A DNA stretch of 64,000 nt from contig CAWJPW010000008.1 in NCBI GenBank assembly GCA_963844845.1, positions 620,001 through 684,000 on the forward strand, in the 5' to 3' direction. Below the pieces are notes generated by a model that was given only the letters and a program-made list of their open reading frames with translations, did no database searches and was not told the DNA's origin. This document shows positions 63,868 to 64,000 of this stretch, in pieces (the stretch's first letter is position 1; each line of letters starts with the position of its first letter). The DNA is from CAWJPW01 sp963844845 (GTDB taxonomy: Bacteria > Acidobacteriota > Thermoanaerobaculia > Thermoanaerobaculales > Sulfomarinibacteraceae). Both the position numbers and the translations under genes were made by a program.

Positions 63868-64000
63868 GCCTCGTCCTCGTGGCAGGCGGTGGCCTCGCAG
63901 GCAGCGAGGCGGCCTGGCAGCTGGCCGAGAGCGGTGTGGAGGTCGAGCTCGCGGAGATGCGGCCGGTGCGGCCCACCCCGGTGCACCGAGGCGACCGCCT
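63864..64000 (+). CDS. trmFO: Methylenetetrahydrofolate-tRNA methyltransferase TrmFO (N-terminal part, cut by window edge)
   Basis: From TTG 63864 the frame reads MSLVLVAGGGLAGSEAAWQL and then AEMRPVRPTPVHRGD. This is the FAD-binding N terminus of TrmFO with its EMRP...TPAH-like motif. TrmFO makes 5-methyluridine 54 in tRNA using methylenetetrahydrofolate and FADH2. AGGAGG lies seven bases upstream, and the TTG overlaps the topA stop. topA-trmFO adjacency is common. The gene runs off the right edge. Confidence 0.93.
   Translation, partial: MSLVLVAGGGLAGSEAAWQLAESGVEVELAEMRPVRPTPVHRGDR

Overview
This is a gene-dense, high-GC chromosomal window from a diderm bacterium, and it carries the replication origin. 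Evidence for a Gram-negative envelope: YidC (552 aa) has the large periplasmic domain, GyrB (797 aa) has room for the long TOPRIM-region insertion, and PpiD-like, MreBCD/PBP2/RodA and bactofilin proteins are present. Menaquinone appears to be made by the futalosine route (mqnC). The F1 ATP synthase genes are split from the a and c subunits. An Acidobacteriota-like (for example Thermoanaerobaculia/Holophagae) or similar lineage would fit, but this is inference from gene content and order only.

Layout. 1-2248 (minus): ruvA (cut by the window edge) and a PpiD-like chaperone. 2391-10532 (plus): a cell-shape operon with a FecR-domain surface protein, mreB, mreC, mreD, PBP2, rodA and RNase G. 10709-13526 (minus): a GT2 and a GT-C glycosyltransferase. 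13690-22626 (minus): mqnC, then rho, engB, lon, clpX, clpP, tig and two tRNAs (Leu, Lys), a protein quality-control block. 22701-31443: accessory and regulatory genes (a hypothetical, tryptophanase, LMW phosphatase, ECF sigma/anti-sigma, STAS/RsbW switch, secreted metallopeptidase, cyclophilin, CutA, LexA, tRNA-Pro), with two copies of a 167-bp repeat. 31444-32787: an NSS-family sodium symporter. 33147-38960 (minus): ATP synthase b', b, delta, alpha, gamma, beta, epsilon. 39034-47774 (minus): bactofilin, parB, parA, rsmG, mnmG, mnmE, jag, yidC, yidD, rnpA, rpmH. 47871-56541 (plus): dnaA, oriC, dnaN, recF, gyrB, gyrA. 56538-64000: CPBP protease, pdxS, pdxT, a hypothetical, an MBL phosphodiesterase, dprA, topA and the start of trmFO.

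Gene orientation switches at 47.8 kb: almost everything from 30 to 47.8 kb is on the minus strand and almost everything after it is on the plus strand. This fits bidirectional replication from the TCCACA-rich, AT-rich spacer between dnaA and dnaN (49167-49374). Two near-consensus parS sites lie 7-8 kb away, one across the rsmG/parA junction and one inside mnmG.

The most notable points are: (i) rpmH lies wholly inside an out-of-phase, 5'-extended rnpA, whose 3' end also overlaps yidD, as described for Thermus; (ii) short inverted-repeat elements and perfect palindromes bounded by CTAG/CTAA sit exactly on stop codons, consistent with MITE-like insertion at YTAR targets or with compact bidirectional terminators; (iii) a FecR-domain surface protein is translationally coupled to MreB. 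I found no CRISPR array, prophage or intact transposase gene.
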